Positions 8,327 to 17,336 of a DNA stretch of 64,000 nucleotides are shown piece by piece (within the stretch, counting starts at the first letter, position 1; the number at the start of each line of letters is the position of its first letter). Source of the stretch: Halorussus halophilus (GTDB lineage: Archaea; Halobacteriota; Halobacteria; Halobacteriales; Haladaptataceae); contig NZ_CP044525.1 of assembly GCF_008831545.1 (NCBI RefSeq), forward strand, positions 124,001-188,000, written 5' to 3'. Under the pieces are notes generated by a model, which ran no database searches, was not told where the DNA came from, and saw only the letters and a program-made list of their open reading frames with translations. Made by a program: the position numbers and the translations under genes.

Positions 8327-9505
8327 ATGGCAATCGCAGAGGTGGATACCTACGTCGTAGGGACTCCGCCACCGCACAAAGGCGGCCAGAACTGGGTCTT
8401 CGTGAAACTCACCGCAGACGACGGAACGGTCGGGTTCGGCGAGTGTAATTGGACCGAGTACCGCGCCCACACGCTAGTACAGTTGATCGAAGACCTCGAA
8501 GAGGAGTTCATTATCGGGACCGACCCGTTCGAAATCGAGGACCTTCGCGCGCGGCTCTACCGAGGGTCGCACTTCCTCCACGTGCCCGGCCCGCTCCACG
8601 CGCAAGTCGTCGGTGCAATCGAGATGGCCTGTTGGGACATCGCCGGGAAGCAAGTCGGCAAACCCGTCTACAAACTTCTCGGCGGGAAACTCAACGACGA
8701 ACTTCGGTCGTACACGTATCTCCACTGGGGATGGAACCCACCCGAATCGCCGGAGAAAGCCGCCGAAGTCGCTGCGGAGTACGTCGAGAAGGGATTCACC
8801 GCGCTCAAATTCGAGCCACTATACCCACAGGATGGCCCGCGGGACTATTCGCTGGAAGACTTAGAGTACGCCGCGTCCGTCGTCGGAGCAGTCCGTGAGG
8901 CAGTCGGTGACCGGTGTGACATCTTGGTCGGTACCCACGGTCAGATGTACACCCAGACGGCAATCCGATTCGCCGAACGAATCGAGAAGTACGACCCGCT
9001 GTGGTTCGAAGAGCCAGTCCCGCCGGAGAACGTGAACGAAATGGCGAAAGTCGCCGACGCGACGAACATCCCGATAGCGACGGGCGAACGCCTACTGACC
9101 AAACACCAAGTCGAAAACGTCCTACAGGCGGACGCCGCCCAAATCATCCAACCAAACGTCGGGATGAACGGCATCCTCGAATCGAAGAAGATCGCGGGCA
9201 TGTGCGAGAGTCAGTACGCACAAATCGCGCCGTGGATGTACTGTGGCCCGGTCGCTGGCGCGGCGAACCTCCAGCTCGGCGCGTGCAGTCCGAACTTCCT
9301 CCTGCAAGAGGGTATCGAACAATGGGGTGGATTCCAGGCAGAGATACTCGAAGAACCAATCGAGTGGAAGGACGGCTACGTCCGGCCACCGACCGGCCCC
9401 GGGCTCGGAATCGAAGTCGACGAGTCCGTCCTGAAAGAACACGCTCACAACCAGCTCCCCGCACCGGGTGACCGCCACCACTATCAACACCACGAGAAAC
9501 CGTAG
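8327..9505 (+). CDS. Enolase-superfamily protein with altered metal site (galactonate dehydratase-like)
   Basis: A 392-residue protein closest in layout to galactonate-dehydratase-type members of the mandelate racemase group. The barrel keeps WFEEPVPPEN and ATGERLLTK as the second and third metal-ligand strands and NFLLQEG near the end. The first ligand strand reads ILVGTHGQ, where galactonate dehydratases have VDFHG: the aspartate is gone while the histidine stays. The later catalytic histidine position reads IAPWMYCGP. It therefore belongs to a divergent subgroup whose chemistry I cannot assign. It lies 112 bases after another enolase-family gene, probably in the same transcription unit. 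Confidence 0.82.
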   Translation: MAIAEVDTYVVGTPPPHKGGQNWVFVKLTADDGTVGFGECNWTEYRAHTLVQLIEDLEEEFIIGTDPFEIEDLRARLYRGSHFLHVPGPLHAQVVGAIEMACWDIAGKQVGKPVYKLLGGKLNDELRSYTYLHWGWNPPESPEKAAEVAAEYVEKGFTALKFEPLYPQDGPRDYSLEDLEYAASVVGAVREAVGDRCDILVGTHGQMYTQTAIRFAERIEKYDPLWFEEPVPPENVNEMAKVADATNIPIATGERLLTKHQVENVLQADAAQIIQPNVGMNGILESKKIAGMCESQYAQIAPWMYCGPVAGAANLQLGACSPNFLLQEGIEQWGGFQAEILEEPIEWKDGYVRPPTGPGLGIEVDESVLKEHAHNQLPAPGDRHHYQHHEKP

Positions 9506-9602
9506 CGGCGGGTTCTTCAATTCGACTCCTTTCGTGGACGAACTTCATCGCGAAATTCTCCTGTACTACACGGCTTATAAACTGAACTGTATTTGTGTCT
9601 GT

Positions 9603-10016
9603 ATGGCCGCCTCCCAATTAGTGTACGGACTACTCGCAATGTTCTTCTGGGGAGCCTGGAGTATCCTTGCATCCCACGCCGTATCGTACTCCTCAACGGG
9701 AAGAGTGGTCGTATTCACGTACTTCGTCGGTCTCCTCACGATAGGTGCGCTTCGTTTCGGCGAACTCTCTCAAACTGGGTTCTCGACGCCAGCCATCCTC
9801 CTGAGCGCCGGGTCAGGACTGATGATGAGTCTCGGCACGCTCGCATTCTATCGTGGTCTCGATGGCGGCGGTCTATCCATCGTTCCGGCACTGAGCGGCC
9901 TCTACTTTGTCGTTTCTGCAGTCTACGGAGTCGTCGCCCTCGGAGAACCACTCGACGCGAGCAAGGTCGCTGGATTGGTGTTCGCTGGAATAGCCGTGAC
10001 ACTACTAGCGAAATAA
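9603..10016 (+). CDS. Single-domain EamA-type (DMT) transporter
   Basis: A 137-residue membrane protein with about five hydrophobic segments. It ends in a typical EamA half (VSAVYGVVALGEPLDASKVAGLVFAGIAVTLLAK). Usual EamA carriers have two such units; single-unit members act as dimers. ATG 9603 is chosen because the first helix begins immediately (QLVYGLLAMFFWGAWS). It follows the 8327 gene by 97 bases and may export or import a pathway metabolite. The substrate is unknown. Confidence 0.82.
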   Translation: MAASQLVYGLLAMFFWGAWSILASHAVSYSSTGRVVVFTYFVGLLTIGALRFGELSQTGFSTPAILLSAGSGLMMSLGTLAFYRGLDGGGLSIVPALSGLYFVVSAVYGVVALGEPLDASKVAGLVFAGIAVTLLAK

Positions 10017-10086
10017 CGTCACTTCGAGAATCGTGCCTCGGTTATTCTCGGAAAAGTATGAGACAGCAGTCGAAAGCTCCGCTGAG

Positions 10087-11214
10087 TTAGTTCCCTTGCG
10101 GAACGAGCGTCGCCCGAGTCACCTCACGATTCTCAGATTCTTCGAGTGCCGTCTCGACGTCTCGAAGCGGATACTCGGCGTCGAGCAAGTTCTCGTACGG
10201 ATACTTGTCCTTGGTGTTCGCGAGGAACTCCAAGGCGTCGTACAGGACCCACGGGTCGTACTCGACCGCCGTCGTCACGTCGATGGACTTCCGAACGAGT
10301 TTCCCGGGGTCGAAGTCGATGTCGTGGCCGGGTCTGACGTTCCCCATCTCGAGATAGCGTCCGCCGGTTCGAAGGAGTTCGATACCTTCGTCGAACGCCT
10401 CCGGAACTCCAGCGACTTCGACAGCAACGTCGGCACCGCTCCCGTCCGTGAGTTCGCGGACACGTTCGGCACGAGCTTCGACCGTGTCGTATTCCCGGAA
10501 GTCGATAGTGTGGTCGGCACCGAACTCCTCGGCGCGTTCGAGACGCGTGTCGACGCCTTCGATGACGATTGTCTCTGCACCGCGTTCGTTCGCGTACGCC
10601 GTCGCGTTCAACCCAAGGCCGCCCGCTCCCTGTACGACGACAGTGTCGCCGTACTCGATACCCGTCTCGTTCAGGCCGAACATGACCTGCGAGAGCGCGC
10701 AGTTCGCGGCTGCAGCAACTCCGGGCGTCTCTTCTAGTTCCTCGGGGAGTTTGTAGAAGTTCTGTGTCGAGTGGACGTAGTAGTGGGTGCCCCACGGTGC
10801 GTGAAAGTGCGGCCAGACGTCGGGGGACTCGCCGGCGTACTCGTAGTCGTTCGCACAGCGATAGAACTCACCGCGTCGGCAGAATTCACAGTGCTGGCAC
10901 GTCTGGAAATAGACGGGGGCGATGAGGTCGCCCTCTTCGACCGGTTGCCCGGCACTATCGGTTTCCACTTTCTCCCCGAGCTCGCTGATCCGACAGATGG
11001 CTTCGTGACCGAGGACGCAGTCCATTAACGGGTGGTCGCCTCGCCAGACGTGGAGTTCCGACCCACAGACGTTCGTCTGCTCGACTTCGGTCACGACAGC
11101 GTTCGGCTCTGGGGAGGGGACCTCGTACTCGCGGAACTCGACGCTTTCTGGCCCGTCGATGTAGACGAGGTGGCCGGTTTCGGCGTCGTCGGTCGGTTGG
11201 TCGTGCTGGCTCAT
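10087..11214 (-). CDS. Zinc-dependent alcohol dehydrogenase (MDR family)
   Basis: A 375-residue medium-chain dehydrogenase. The catalytic zinc region (NVCGSELHVWRGDHP, LGHEAICRI), the structural zinc cysteines (CQHCEFCRRGEFYRC) and the nucleotide-binding GAGGLG motif are all present. It oxidises a polyol or sugar, or reduces an aldehyde, with NAD(P). Its ATG overlaps the stop of the NTF2-like gene by four bases, so the two are co-translated. It resembles sorbitol/threonine dehydrogenase-type enzymes in this sugar-acid region; the substrate is not assignable. Confidence 0.9.
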   Translation of the reverse strand: MSQHDQPTDDAETGHLVYIDGPESVEFREYEVPSPEPNAVVTEVEQTNVCGSELHVWRGDHPLMDCVLGHEAICRISELGEKVETDSAGQPVEEGDLIAPVYFQTCQHCEFCRRGEFYRCANDYEYAGESPDVWPHFHAPWGTHYYVHSTQNFYKLPEELEETPGVAAAANCALSQVMFGLNETGIEYGDTVVVQGAGGLGLNATAYANERGAETIVIEGVDTRLERAEEFGADHTIDFREYDTVEARAERVRELTDGSGADVAVEVAGVPEAFDEGIELLRTGGRYLEMGNVRPGHDIDFDPGKLVRKSIDVTTAVEYDPWVLYDALEFLANTKDKYPYENLLDAEYPLRDVETALEESENREVTRATLVPQGN

Positions 11215-11642
11215 GCGTCGCTGACTCCGTCCGCTTCTGCTTGCGCCTGGACGTTCGGCACGTCTTCGGGGACATCGTCGACGTAGCCGCGATAGTCGAG
11301 ATACGCTCGGAAGGCGACGATGTTGTCGTCTTCGTCGAACTCCATCACGTCACAGAGCGGGACCCCATCTGCTGAGCGACCGACTCGTGTCTCGCCGTCG
11401 AGGTAGCCTTCACACACCACTGTGCCCCCTGCTTCGTGGAAGTGAGTCATATGGTGTTCGCCGCCGGTGAAGAACTCGCTGTTGTCGTTGTAGAACTGGC
11501 GGATGTTCTCTCGGCCGCTCACGACACCAGCGCGGGAGGAATGGACGACGGGGTCGTCTCCGTACAGTTCCATGACTTCGTCCGTTCCGGCGTCTGCGCT
11601 GTCCATCAACTCGAAGTAACGTTTCGCTTTCTGTACGCTCAT
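11211..11642 (-). CDS. NTF2-like (SnoaL/ketosteroid-isomerase fold) protein
   Basis: A 143-residue protein with the cone-shaped NTF2-like fold: helix KRYFELMDSADAGTDEVMELY, then strands around DPVVHSSRAGVVSGRENIRQFY and a C-terminal sheet. Members include small isomerases, cyclases, hydratases and binding subunits. ATG 11642 fits the family start; the longer frame reaches into the promoter. It overlaps the following alcohol dehydrogenase (ATGA), so the pair probably works on the same substrate. The activity is unknown. Confidence 0.8.
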   Translation of the reverse strand: MSVQKAKRYFELMDSADAGTDEVMELYGDDPVVHSSRAGVVSGRENIRQFYNDNSEFFTGGEHHMTHFHEAGGTVVCEGYLDGETRVGRSADGVPLCDVMEFDEDDNIVAFRAYLDYRGYVDDVPEDVPNVQAQAEADGVSDA

Positions 11643-11680
11643 ACACTTGGCTCCTAGGCAACTATTCTCATACAACTTGA

Positions 11681-11691
11681 GGTGAACATGG
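11681..11691. promoter_or_regulatory. Candidate operator before the NTF2-like/ADH pair
   Basis: GGTGAACATGG lies 39 bp from the start codon at 11642. The same GGTGAACATGG occurs 38 bp before the aldehyde dehydrogenase at 13244, which makes chance less likely. Confidence 0.5.
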
Positions 11692-11795
11692 TTTTCCATT
11701 TATAATGGTGGAAGAACCTCCATTCGGAAAAAGCGCCGGCAAAGAACTCATCGACCAGAACGAGTCGATGGCCGTAAGGAACGAATCGGCGGTCG

Positions 11796-13244
11796 CTACT
11801 CGCGGCCGATGTAGGCACAGACGTTCTTCGTCTGCGTGTAGGCGTCGATGGCGTCGAGACCTTTCTCGCGGCCGAACCCGCTCTTTTTGAACCCGCCGAA
11901 CGGCGTCTCCTCGCCACCGGCGAACCACTCGTTGATGTAAATCTGGCCCGCGTCGACGTCACGTGCGAATCGATGCGCGCGGCCAACGTCGTTCGTGTGA
12001 ATACCCGCGACCAGACCGTACTCGACGTCGTTCGCGAGTTCGAACGCTTCCTGTTCGTCTTCGAATTCGATGACCGAGAGCACCGGCCCGAAGATTTCCT
12101 CCTGTGCGATTCGCATATCAGTTTCGACGCCGTCGAAGATAGTCGGTTCGACGAAGTAGCCGTCTCGGTCGAGCGTCTCGCCACCGACGACCGGTTCACC
12201 GACTTCCTCACGGCCGAGGTCGAGATACTTCGTTACCTTCTCGAACTGCTCTTCGGAGACGAGCGGCCCCATCTCGGGGTCTTCGAGACCGGCATCGACG
12301 GTAATCTCGTGGACACGCTGGACGAGTCTGTCGAGGAACTCGTCGTGGACATCCTCGTGGACGAGTAGTCGCGACCCGGCCGAGCAGACTTGGCCAGCGT
12401 TCGCGAAAATCGATGTCTTCGTACTCTCGACAGCGGCGTCGAGGTCGGCGTCCGGGAAGACGAGATTCGGACTCTTTCCCCCGAGTTCGAGGTGGACGTT
12501 GGTGACATTTTCAAGTGCGGACTTCCCGACCTCGATACCGGTTGGCACCGACCCCGTGAAGCTCACACCATCGACAGATGGATGCGAAGAGAGAGCTGCC
12601 CCCGCCTCGTGACCGTATCCGGGGACGACGTTCAACACGCCTGCGGGGAGGCCAGCGTCGAGGGCTAGCTTTCCAACCTCGACGGCAGTCACCGGCGTCT
12701 GTTCAGCAGGCTTGACGACCGCCACGTTTCCAGCGGCCAGTGCCGGGGCGACACTCCGTCCGAAGATATTCGTCGGAAGGTTCCACGGGATGATCTGGGC
12801 CGTCACGCCGAGCGGCTCCCGAATAGTGTAATCGGCGTATTCGTCGGTCAGCGGAATGCTGTCGCCGTGAATCTTGTCGGCGAATCCGGCGTAGTACTCG
12901 AAGTACCGCGCACACGTCTCGACGTCGTTCTGGGCGTGCCAGAGGGGCTTCCCATTATCTCGGGTTTCGAGTTCGGCAAGTCGGTCCTGCTCTTGGCGTA
13001 TCTTCCCGGCAATTCGGTTGAGAATTCGGCCGCGTTCTTGGGGGTCCGTCGAAGACCACTCCTCGAAGGCAGCCTCCGCTGATTCGACGGCGGCATCGAC
13101 GTCTGGTTCGTCTCCACGCGCTACGTCGGCGAACGGTTCGGCGGTCGCCGGGTCCCGCGTCTCGAATCGCTCGCCGCTCTGTGCTTCGAGTAGTTCGCCG
13201 TCGACGAGTAGGTCGTACGTCTGACGGTCTGCTGGGGTGGCCAT
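11796..13244 (-). CDS. NAD(P)-dependent aldehyde dehydrogenase (betaine-aldehyde type)
   Basis: A 482-residue aldehyde dehydrogenase. It has AQIIPWNLP, the glutamate motif LELGGKSPN, the catalytic cysteine in NAGQVCSAGSRL, and the C-terminal GGFKKSGFGREKG of tetrameric betaine-aldehyde or glyceraldehyde-type enzymes. It belongs to another subgroup than the enzyme at 3876. ATG 13244 was preferred to the upstream ATG at 13256 because the latter precedes an atypical MCEL. It lies between the ABC transporter operon and the NTF2-like/ADH pair, all on the minus strand, with its own operator-like element. Confidence 0.9.
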   Translation of the reverse strand: MATPADRQTYDLLVDGELLEAQSGERFETRDPATAEPFADVARGDEPDVDAAVESAEAAFEEWSSTDPQERGRILNRIAGKIRQEQDRLAELETRDNGKPLWHAQNDVETCARYFEYYAGFADKIHGDSIPLTDEYADYTIREPLGVTAQIIPWNLPTNIFGRSVAPALAAGNVAVVKPAEQTPVTAVEVGKLALDAGLPAGVLNVVPGYGHEAGAALSSHPSVDGVSFTGSVPTGIEVGKSALENVTNVHLELGGKSPNLVFPDADLDAAVESTKTSIFANAGQVCSAGSRLLVHEDVHDEFLDRLVQRVHEITVDAGLEDPEMGPLVSEEQFEKVTKYLDLGREEVGEPVVGGETLDRDGYFVEPTIFDGVETDMRIAQEEIFGPVLSVIEFEDEQEAFELANDVEYGLVAGIHTNDVGRAHRFARDVDAGQIYINEWFAGGEETPFGGFKKSGFGREKGLDAIDAYTQTKNVCAYIGRE

Positions 13245-13281
13245 CAGTTCACACATGCCGTACTGGTTTCATTCAAATTAC

Positions 13282-13293
13282 GGTGAACATGGG
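13282..13293. promoter_or_regulatory. Candidate operator before the 13244 aldehyde dehydrogenase
   Basis: GGTGAACATGGG lies 38 bp upstream of the start codon and is identical over 11 bases to the element at 11681. Confidence 0.5.
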
Positions 13294-13397
13294 TAACGGT
13301 TTAAAGGGAGCGTCGAGTCCCGATTCGTCATTCGCGCACGATGAGATGTGGCTATCGCGCCATCGTCAGTGAAGAATTCCCAAAAGCCGCTATGGAA

Positions 13398-15479
13398 CTA
13401 CTCGACGTCAGTGTCGAGCGGGTCTGACATCTCCGAAGAATCGAGATGACAACTGATACAGTGAGAACTGTCGCTCGACCCGTCCACGGCTTCGAGCGAT
13501 GGCTCGTCCGACTCACAGACGCCACCGATCTTCTGTGGACAGCGGGTGTGGAACGAACAGCCGTTCGGGGGTTCCCGGGCGTTCGGCACGTCGCCTTCGA
13601 GGCGGATTCGGGTTGACTCACTGTCCGGGTCGAGCGTCGGAATCGAGGAGAGCAGTGCACGCGTGTAGGGGTGATACGGCGGTTCGAAGATTTCGTTGGT
13701 CGAACCCTCCTCGATGATTTTCCCGAGATACATCACAGCCACTTTGTCACAGATCGTCTCGATGACGCTCAAGTCGTGGCTGATAAACAGGTAGGAGGTT
13801 CCGTACTCCTCTCGAAGGTCCTCGAGCAAGTTCAGGATACTCGCCTGCACGCTCACGTCGAGCGACGATACAGGTTCGTCGAGGACGATGAGCGAGGGAT
13901 TCGCCGCGAACGCACGGGCGATAGCAACACGTTGCTGTTGGCCACCCGAGAGTTCGTGGGGAAACTTGAAGCGGACGTCACTGTTCAGATTTACTTGCTC
14001 CAACAACTCCGTAACCTGCTCCTTTCGGTCTGCCTCGGGTGCGTCCGTGAACAGTTTTAGCGGGCGCTCGATACTCTCTTCGACCGTGCGGTTCGGATTC
14101 AGACTTCGTTCGGGGTCTTGGAAGATTATCTGGCACTCGGAACGGAACTCCTTCAGTTCCGCTTTCGACAGCGCGTCAAGATCGGTCCCTTCGTACTCGA
14201 TTGCACCTTCGGTAACGTCGTGGAGCTTCAACAGCGTTCGACCTAACGTACTCTTCCCACAGCCACTCTCTCCCACGAGACCGACCGCTTCTGACTCTCG
14301 AACAGTCAACGAGACGCCATCGACGGCGCGTACTGGATTGTGGTCGCCGAGGAGGTTCTTGACGAACGTTCCTGGATCGTAAAACTTCTTGAGGTCGTTC
14401 ACGTGCAGAATCTCATCGCCCGCTTCAGCAGTACGGTCACTCTTCGTACCGACAGTAATCGGATCCTCGACTGCGGTCTCCCACCGCCGACACCGCGTTT
14501 CGTGATCGTCGTCGGCTGATACCGTCTCCATCTCGATGTCGTCCCGTTTGCAGTCTTCGGTGGCGAACTCGCAGCGGCTGGCGAATATACAGCCGTTCGG
14601 AATGTAGTCTAACGCCGGAATATTGCCTGGAATCGGCTTGATGTCCTTATCACTCGAGAACTCCGGCGTCGATGCGAGCAGAGCCTGCGTGTATGGGTTC
14701 GCGGGCTGTTCGAATACGTCGTCGACGGGTCCTCGTTCCAGCATTTCGCCCGCGTAGAGTATGTTCACCCGGTCTGCGATTTCGGAGATGACACCGAGGT
14801 TGTGTGTAATGAGGAGGATACCCGCGTCGTACTCGGCTTTCAGTTCCTCGACGAGGTCGAGGAACTTCGCTTGGGTCGTCACGTCGAGGCCTGTCGTCGG
14901 CTCGTCGAGTATCAAGAGTTCGGGATTACATGAAAGACCGATAGCGAGCAGTGCTCGCTGTTGCTGGCCACCTGAGAGTTCGTGCGGATAGCGTTCAGCC
15001 ATCGACTCGGGGTCCGGCAGGTTCACTTGGTCGAGTACTTCGTAGACACGTTCTTCAGCCTCCGCCGAACTTGAGGTGTCTTGATGGAGTTCGATAGTCT
15101 CCCGAATTTGCTTCCCAATGCGCATGCTGGGGTTCAACGAGCGCGCTGGATTCTGGGCGACGTGCGCGATGCGCTTGCCCCGGATAGACCGAAGTTCCTT
15201 CTTCGACGCGTTGAGTAAGTCCTGCCCGTCGAACGTGATCGATCCGTCGTCGACCCAGCCATTCGAATCCAGATACCGGACGATAGCGAGCGCGAGTGTA
15301 CTCTTCCCGCTTCCGCTCTCGCCCGCGATACCGACGGTTTCTCCTTTCTTGACGCTCAGTGAAACGTCTCGGAGTGCGTGAATGTAGCCGTCCGAGAGGC
15401 CGAACTTCACATCGAGAGAATCGACGTTCAGCAATGTCTCTTGGTCGATACGCCGGTCTTCGCGTTCTTGCACGTTCAT
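13398..15479 (-). CDS. Oligopeptide-type ABC transporter, fused ATPase (DppD-DppF)
   Basis: A 693-residue protein with two complete ATPase units in one chain. Each has Walker A (GESGSGKS, then GESGCGKS), the signature LSGGQQQR and Walker B (LLILDEP, then LIVLDEP). After each unit comes the oligopeptide-type tail with a cysteine cluster (CIFASRCEFATEDC; CSFHTRCPQ with later CISC), known to bind an Fe-S cluster in DppD. It powers the permeases encoded just upstream (15479-17316). Its ATG overlaps the stop of the DppC-like gene by one base. The cargo could be a peptide, but many haloarchaeal members of this family move sugars or sugar acids, which suits the neighbours. Confidence 0.93.
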   Translation of the reverse strand: MNVQEREDRRIDQETLLNVDSLDVKFGLSDGYIHALRDVSLSVKKGETVGIAGESGSGKSTLALAIVRYLDSNGWVDDGSITFDGQDLLNASKKELRSIRGKRIAHVAQNPARSLNPSMRIGKQIRETIELHQDTSSSAEAEERVYEVLDQVNLPDPESMAERYPHELSGGQQQRALLAIGLSCNPELLILDEPTTGLDVTTQAKFLDLVEELKAEYDAGILLITHNLGVISEIADRVNILYAGEMLERGPVDDVFEQPANPYTQALLASTPEFSSDKDIKPIPGNIPALDYIPNGCIFASRCEFATEDCKRDDIEMETVSADDDHETRCRRWETAVEDPITVGTKSDRTAEAGDEILHVNDLKKFYDPGTFVKNLLGDHNPVRAVDGVSLTVRESEAVGLVGESGCGKSTLGRTLLKLHDVTEGAIEYEGTDLDALSKAELKEFRSECQIIFQDPERSLNPNRTVEESIERPLKLFTDAPEADRKEQVTELLEQVNLNSDVRFKFPHELSGGQQQRVAIARAFAANPSLIVLDEPVSSLDVSVQASILNLLEDLREEYGTSYLFISHDLSVIETICDKVAVMYLGKIIEEGSTNEIFEPPYHPYTRALLSSIPTLDPDSESTRIRLEGDVPNAREPPNGCSFHTRCPQKIGGVCESDEPSLEAVDGSSDSSHCISCHLDSSEMSDPLDTDVE

Positions 15480-16363
15480 TAGTGGTCACCCGTCTCTCGT
15501 GGATCGAGGACGTCACGTAGTCCATCGCCGATCAAATTCGTCGACATGACCGTCAGCATGAGCGCGATGCTCGGCCAAATCAGGAACCACGGCGTCTCGT
15601 AGATGTGTTCTCTCGCAGTCGCAATCATGTATCCCCAGTCCGGATTCGGTGGTCCGGCACCGAGTCCGAGGAACGACAGCGCCGTGCCGATCATGATAGC
15701 GTAGCCAACTCGAACCGACCCTTCGACCACGACCGGCCCGGTGACGTTCGGGAGTATCTCGCGGAAGAGGATGTGTAGTCGAGATTCGCCGCGTGCCTGC
15801 GCCGCCATCACGTACGGCTCTTCGCTCACCGACAGTGTCGCCGACCGCGTCACGCGTGCGATTCGGGGCGCGTAGACGACGCCGATTGCGAGCAAGATGT
15901 TGAAGATGCTCGACGGTAACACGACGAGGATGAGCAAGCCGAGCAACAACGTCGGCACGCTAATCATGATGTCCATCGTCCGCATCAGTAGCTCGTCGGT
16001 GCGGCCCTTGGCGTAGCCCGCCAATAGACCGATGGGAACTCCAAGCGACAGCGCGAGCGCGGTGGAACCGAAGCCGAGCAGGAGACTCGTCCGACTCCCG
16101 AGTATAACCCGTGAGAGCAAGTCTCGACCGAGATGGTCGGTCCCCAGGATGAACTTCCCACCCGGGCCAGCGTATCGGTCGGTGACGTGTGGCACAGTCG
16201 GGTCGTACGGTGCGATCACGTCACCGAATATCGCCATTGCGATGATCGGACAGAGGATGGCGAGGCCAATCAGTATCCGGCGGTTGCTCAAAAGCTGTCC
16301 GACTATCGGGGGGAGTTCGATACCATTTGACTGGTTCTCTGTCGCGTCGTTCGTAGCCATCAT
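15479..16363 (-). CDS. ABC transporter permease (DppC type)
   Basis: A 294-residue permease with about six membrane helices, an N-terminal OppC extension (VTDRYAGPGGKFILGTDHLGRD) and the EAA loop region around ARVTRSATLSVSEEPYVMAAQARGES. It pairs with the DppB-like subunit; the two genes overlap by four bases. It sits in the operon order binding protein, DppB, DppC, ATPase. Confidence 0.92.
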   Translation of the reverse strand: MMATNDATENQSNGIELPPIVGQLLSNRRILIGLAILCPIIAMAIFGDVIAPYDPTVPHVTDRYAGPGGKFILGTDHLGRDLLSRVILGSRTSLLLGFGSTALALSLGVPIGLLAGYAKGRTDELLMRTMDIMISVPTLLLGLLILVVLPSSIFNILLAIGVVYAPRIARVTRSATLSVSEEPYVMAAQARGESRLHILFREILPNVTGPVVVEGSVRVGYAIMIGTALSFLGLGAGPPNPDWGYMIATAREHIYETPWFLIWPSIALMLTVMSTNLIGDGLRDVLDPRETGDH

Positions 16364-17316
16364 TGATCACCCAAACTGATCCGCGGATCGAGATACGTGT
16401 AGAGGACGTCCGCCGCGAAATTCGCCATGATGAAGGCGGTCGTCGGGATGAGAATCCCAGCCTGAATCAACGGCAGGTCCCTATTTTCGATTGCCTGCAC
16501 GATGAGTTCGCCAAGCCCTGGGAAGGCGAAAATCTCTTCGATGATGACGACGCTGCCCATCATCCACCCGAAGTTGAGCGCGAGCACCGTTATCGTCGGA
16601 AGCAACCCGTTGCGGAGCGCGTGCTTGAAGAGCACGCTCGACTCTCCGACCCCTTTGAGTCGTGCTGTGCGGATAAAGTCTGATTCGAGCGTCTCGACCA
16701 TCGACGACCGGGTCTGGCGGAGTACGTACGCGAGGATGACGGTGTTCATCGCCAACGCTGGCAACAGCAGATGGTGCAGCCATGGGACGAGCCCTTCGCT
16801 GGGCGGGACGTATCCGCCCTTTGGGAAGAAGTCGAAGGGTGGCGTCGTTAGGAACAACAACAGGAGCGTCGCGCTGACGAACGACGGCATGCTCAGGCCG
16901 ACGTACGACCCGCTCGTCACGAGGTGGTCGATGACCGTGTCGCGCTTCGCTGCGACGAGTATGCCCAGCGGAATGGCTGTCACGACCGAGATGACCATCG
17001 CGACCACTGCGAGCTGGAGTGTGCGCATCAATCGCGGCCAGATCATGCTCGACACTGACTGTCCGGAGATGAGGCTGTTCCCGAAGTCTCCCGTAAAGAC
17101 GCCGCCGACGAAATCGATGTATTGGACGGACAGCGGTCGGTCAAGACCGAGTTCGCTTTCGACCTGTGCTATCGCTTGATCAGTCGCTTCGGTTCCGAGG
17201 ACGATGTTCGCGGCGCTCCCGGGGAGCAGGGTCGTTACGGCGAACACGACTGTAGCGACGACCCAGATGGAGAACACCGCGATGACGAGTCGTTTCGCGA
17301 GATACAGATAATTCAT
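16360..17316 (-). CDS. ABC transporter permease (DppB type)
   Basis: A 318-residue permease with about six helices. The N-terminal helix LVIAVFSIWVVATVVFAVTT, the periplasmic-type loop and the EAA motif (FIRTARLKGVGESSVLFKHALRNGL) are standard for DppB/OppB. It follows the binding-protein gene by 20 bases and overlaps the DppC-like gene by four. Confidence 0.93.
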   Translation of the reverse strand: MNYLYLAKRLVIAVFSIWVVATVVFAVTTLLPGSAANIVLGTEATDQAIAQVESELGLDRPLSVQYIDFVGGVFTGDFGNSLISGQSVSSMIWPRLMRTLQLAVVAMVISVVTAIPLGILVAAKRDTVIDHLVTSGSYVGLSMPSFVSATLLLLFLTTPPFDFFPKGGYVPPSEGLVPWLHHLLLPALAMNTVILAYVLRQTRSSMVETLESDFIRTARLKGVGESSVLFKHALRNGLLPTITVLALNFGWMMGSVVIIEEIFAFPGLGELIVQAIENRDLPLIQAGILIPTTAFIMANFAADVLYTYLDPRISLGDQ

Positions 17317-17336
17317 AGCTTGGCCTTGCGTTGTGA

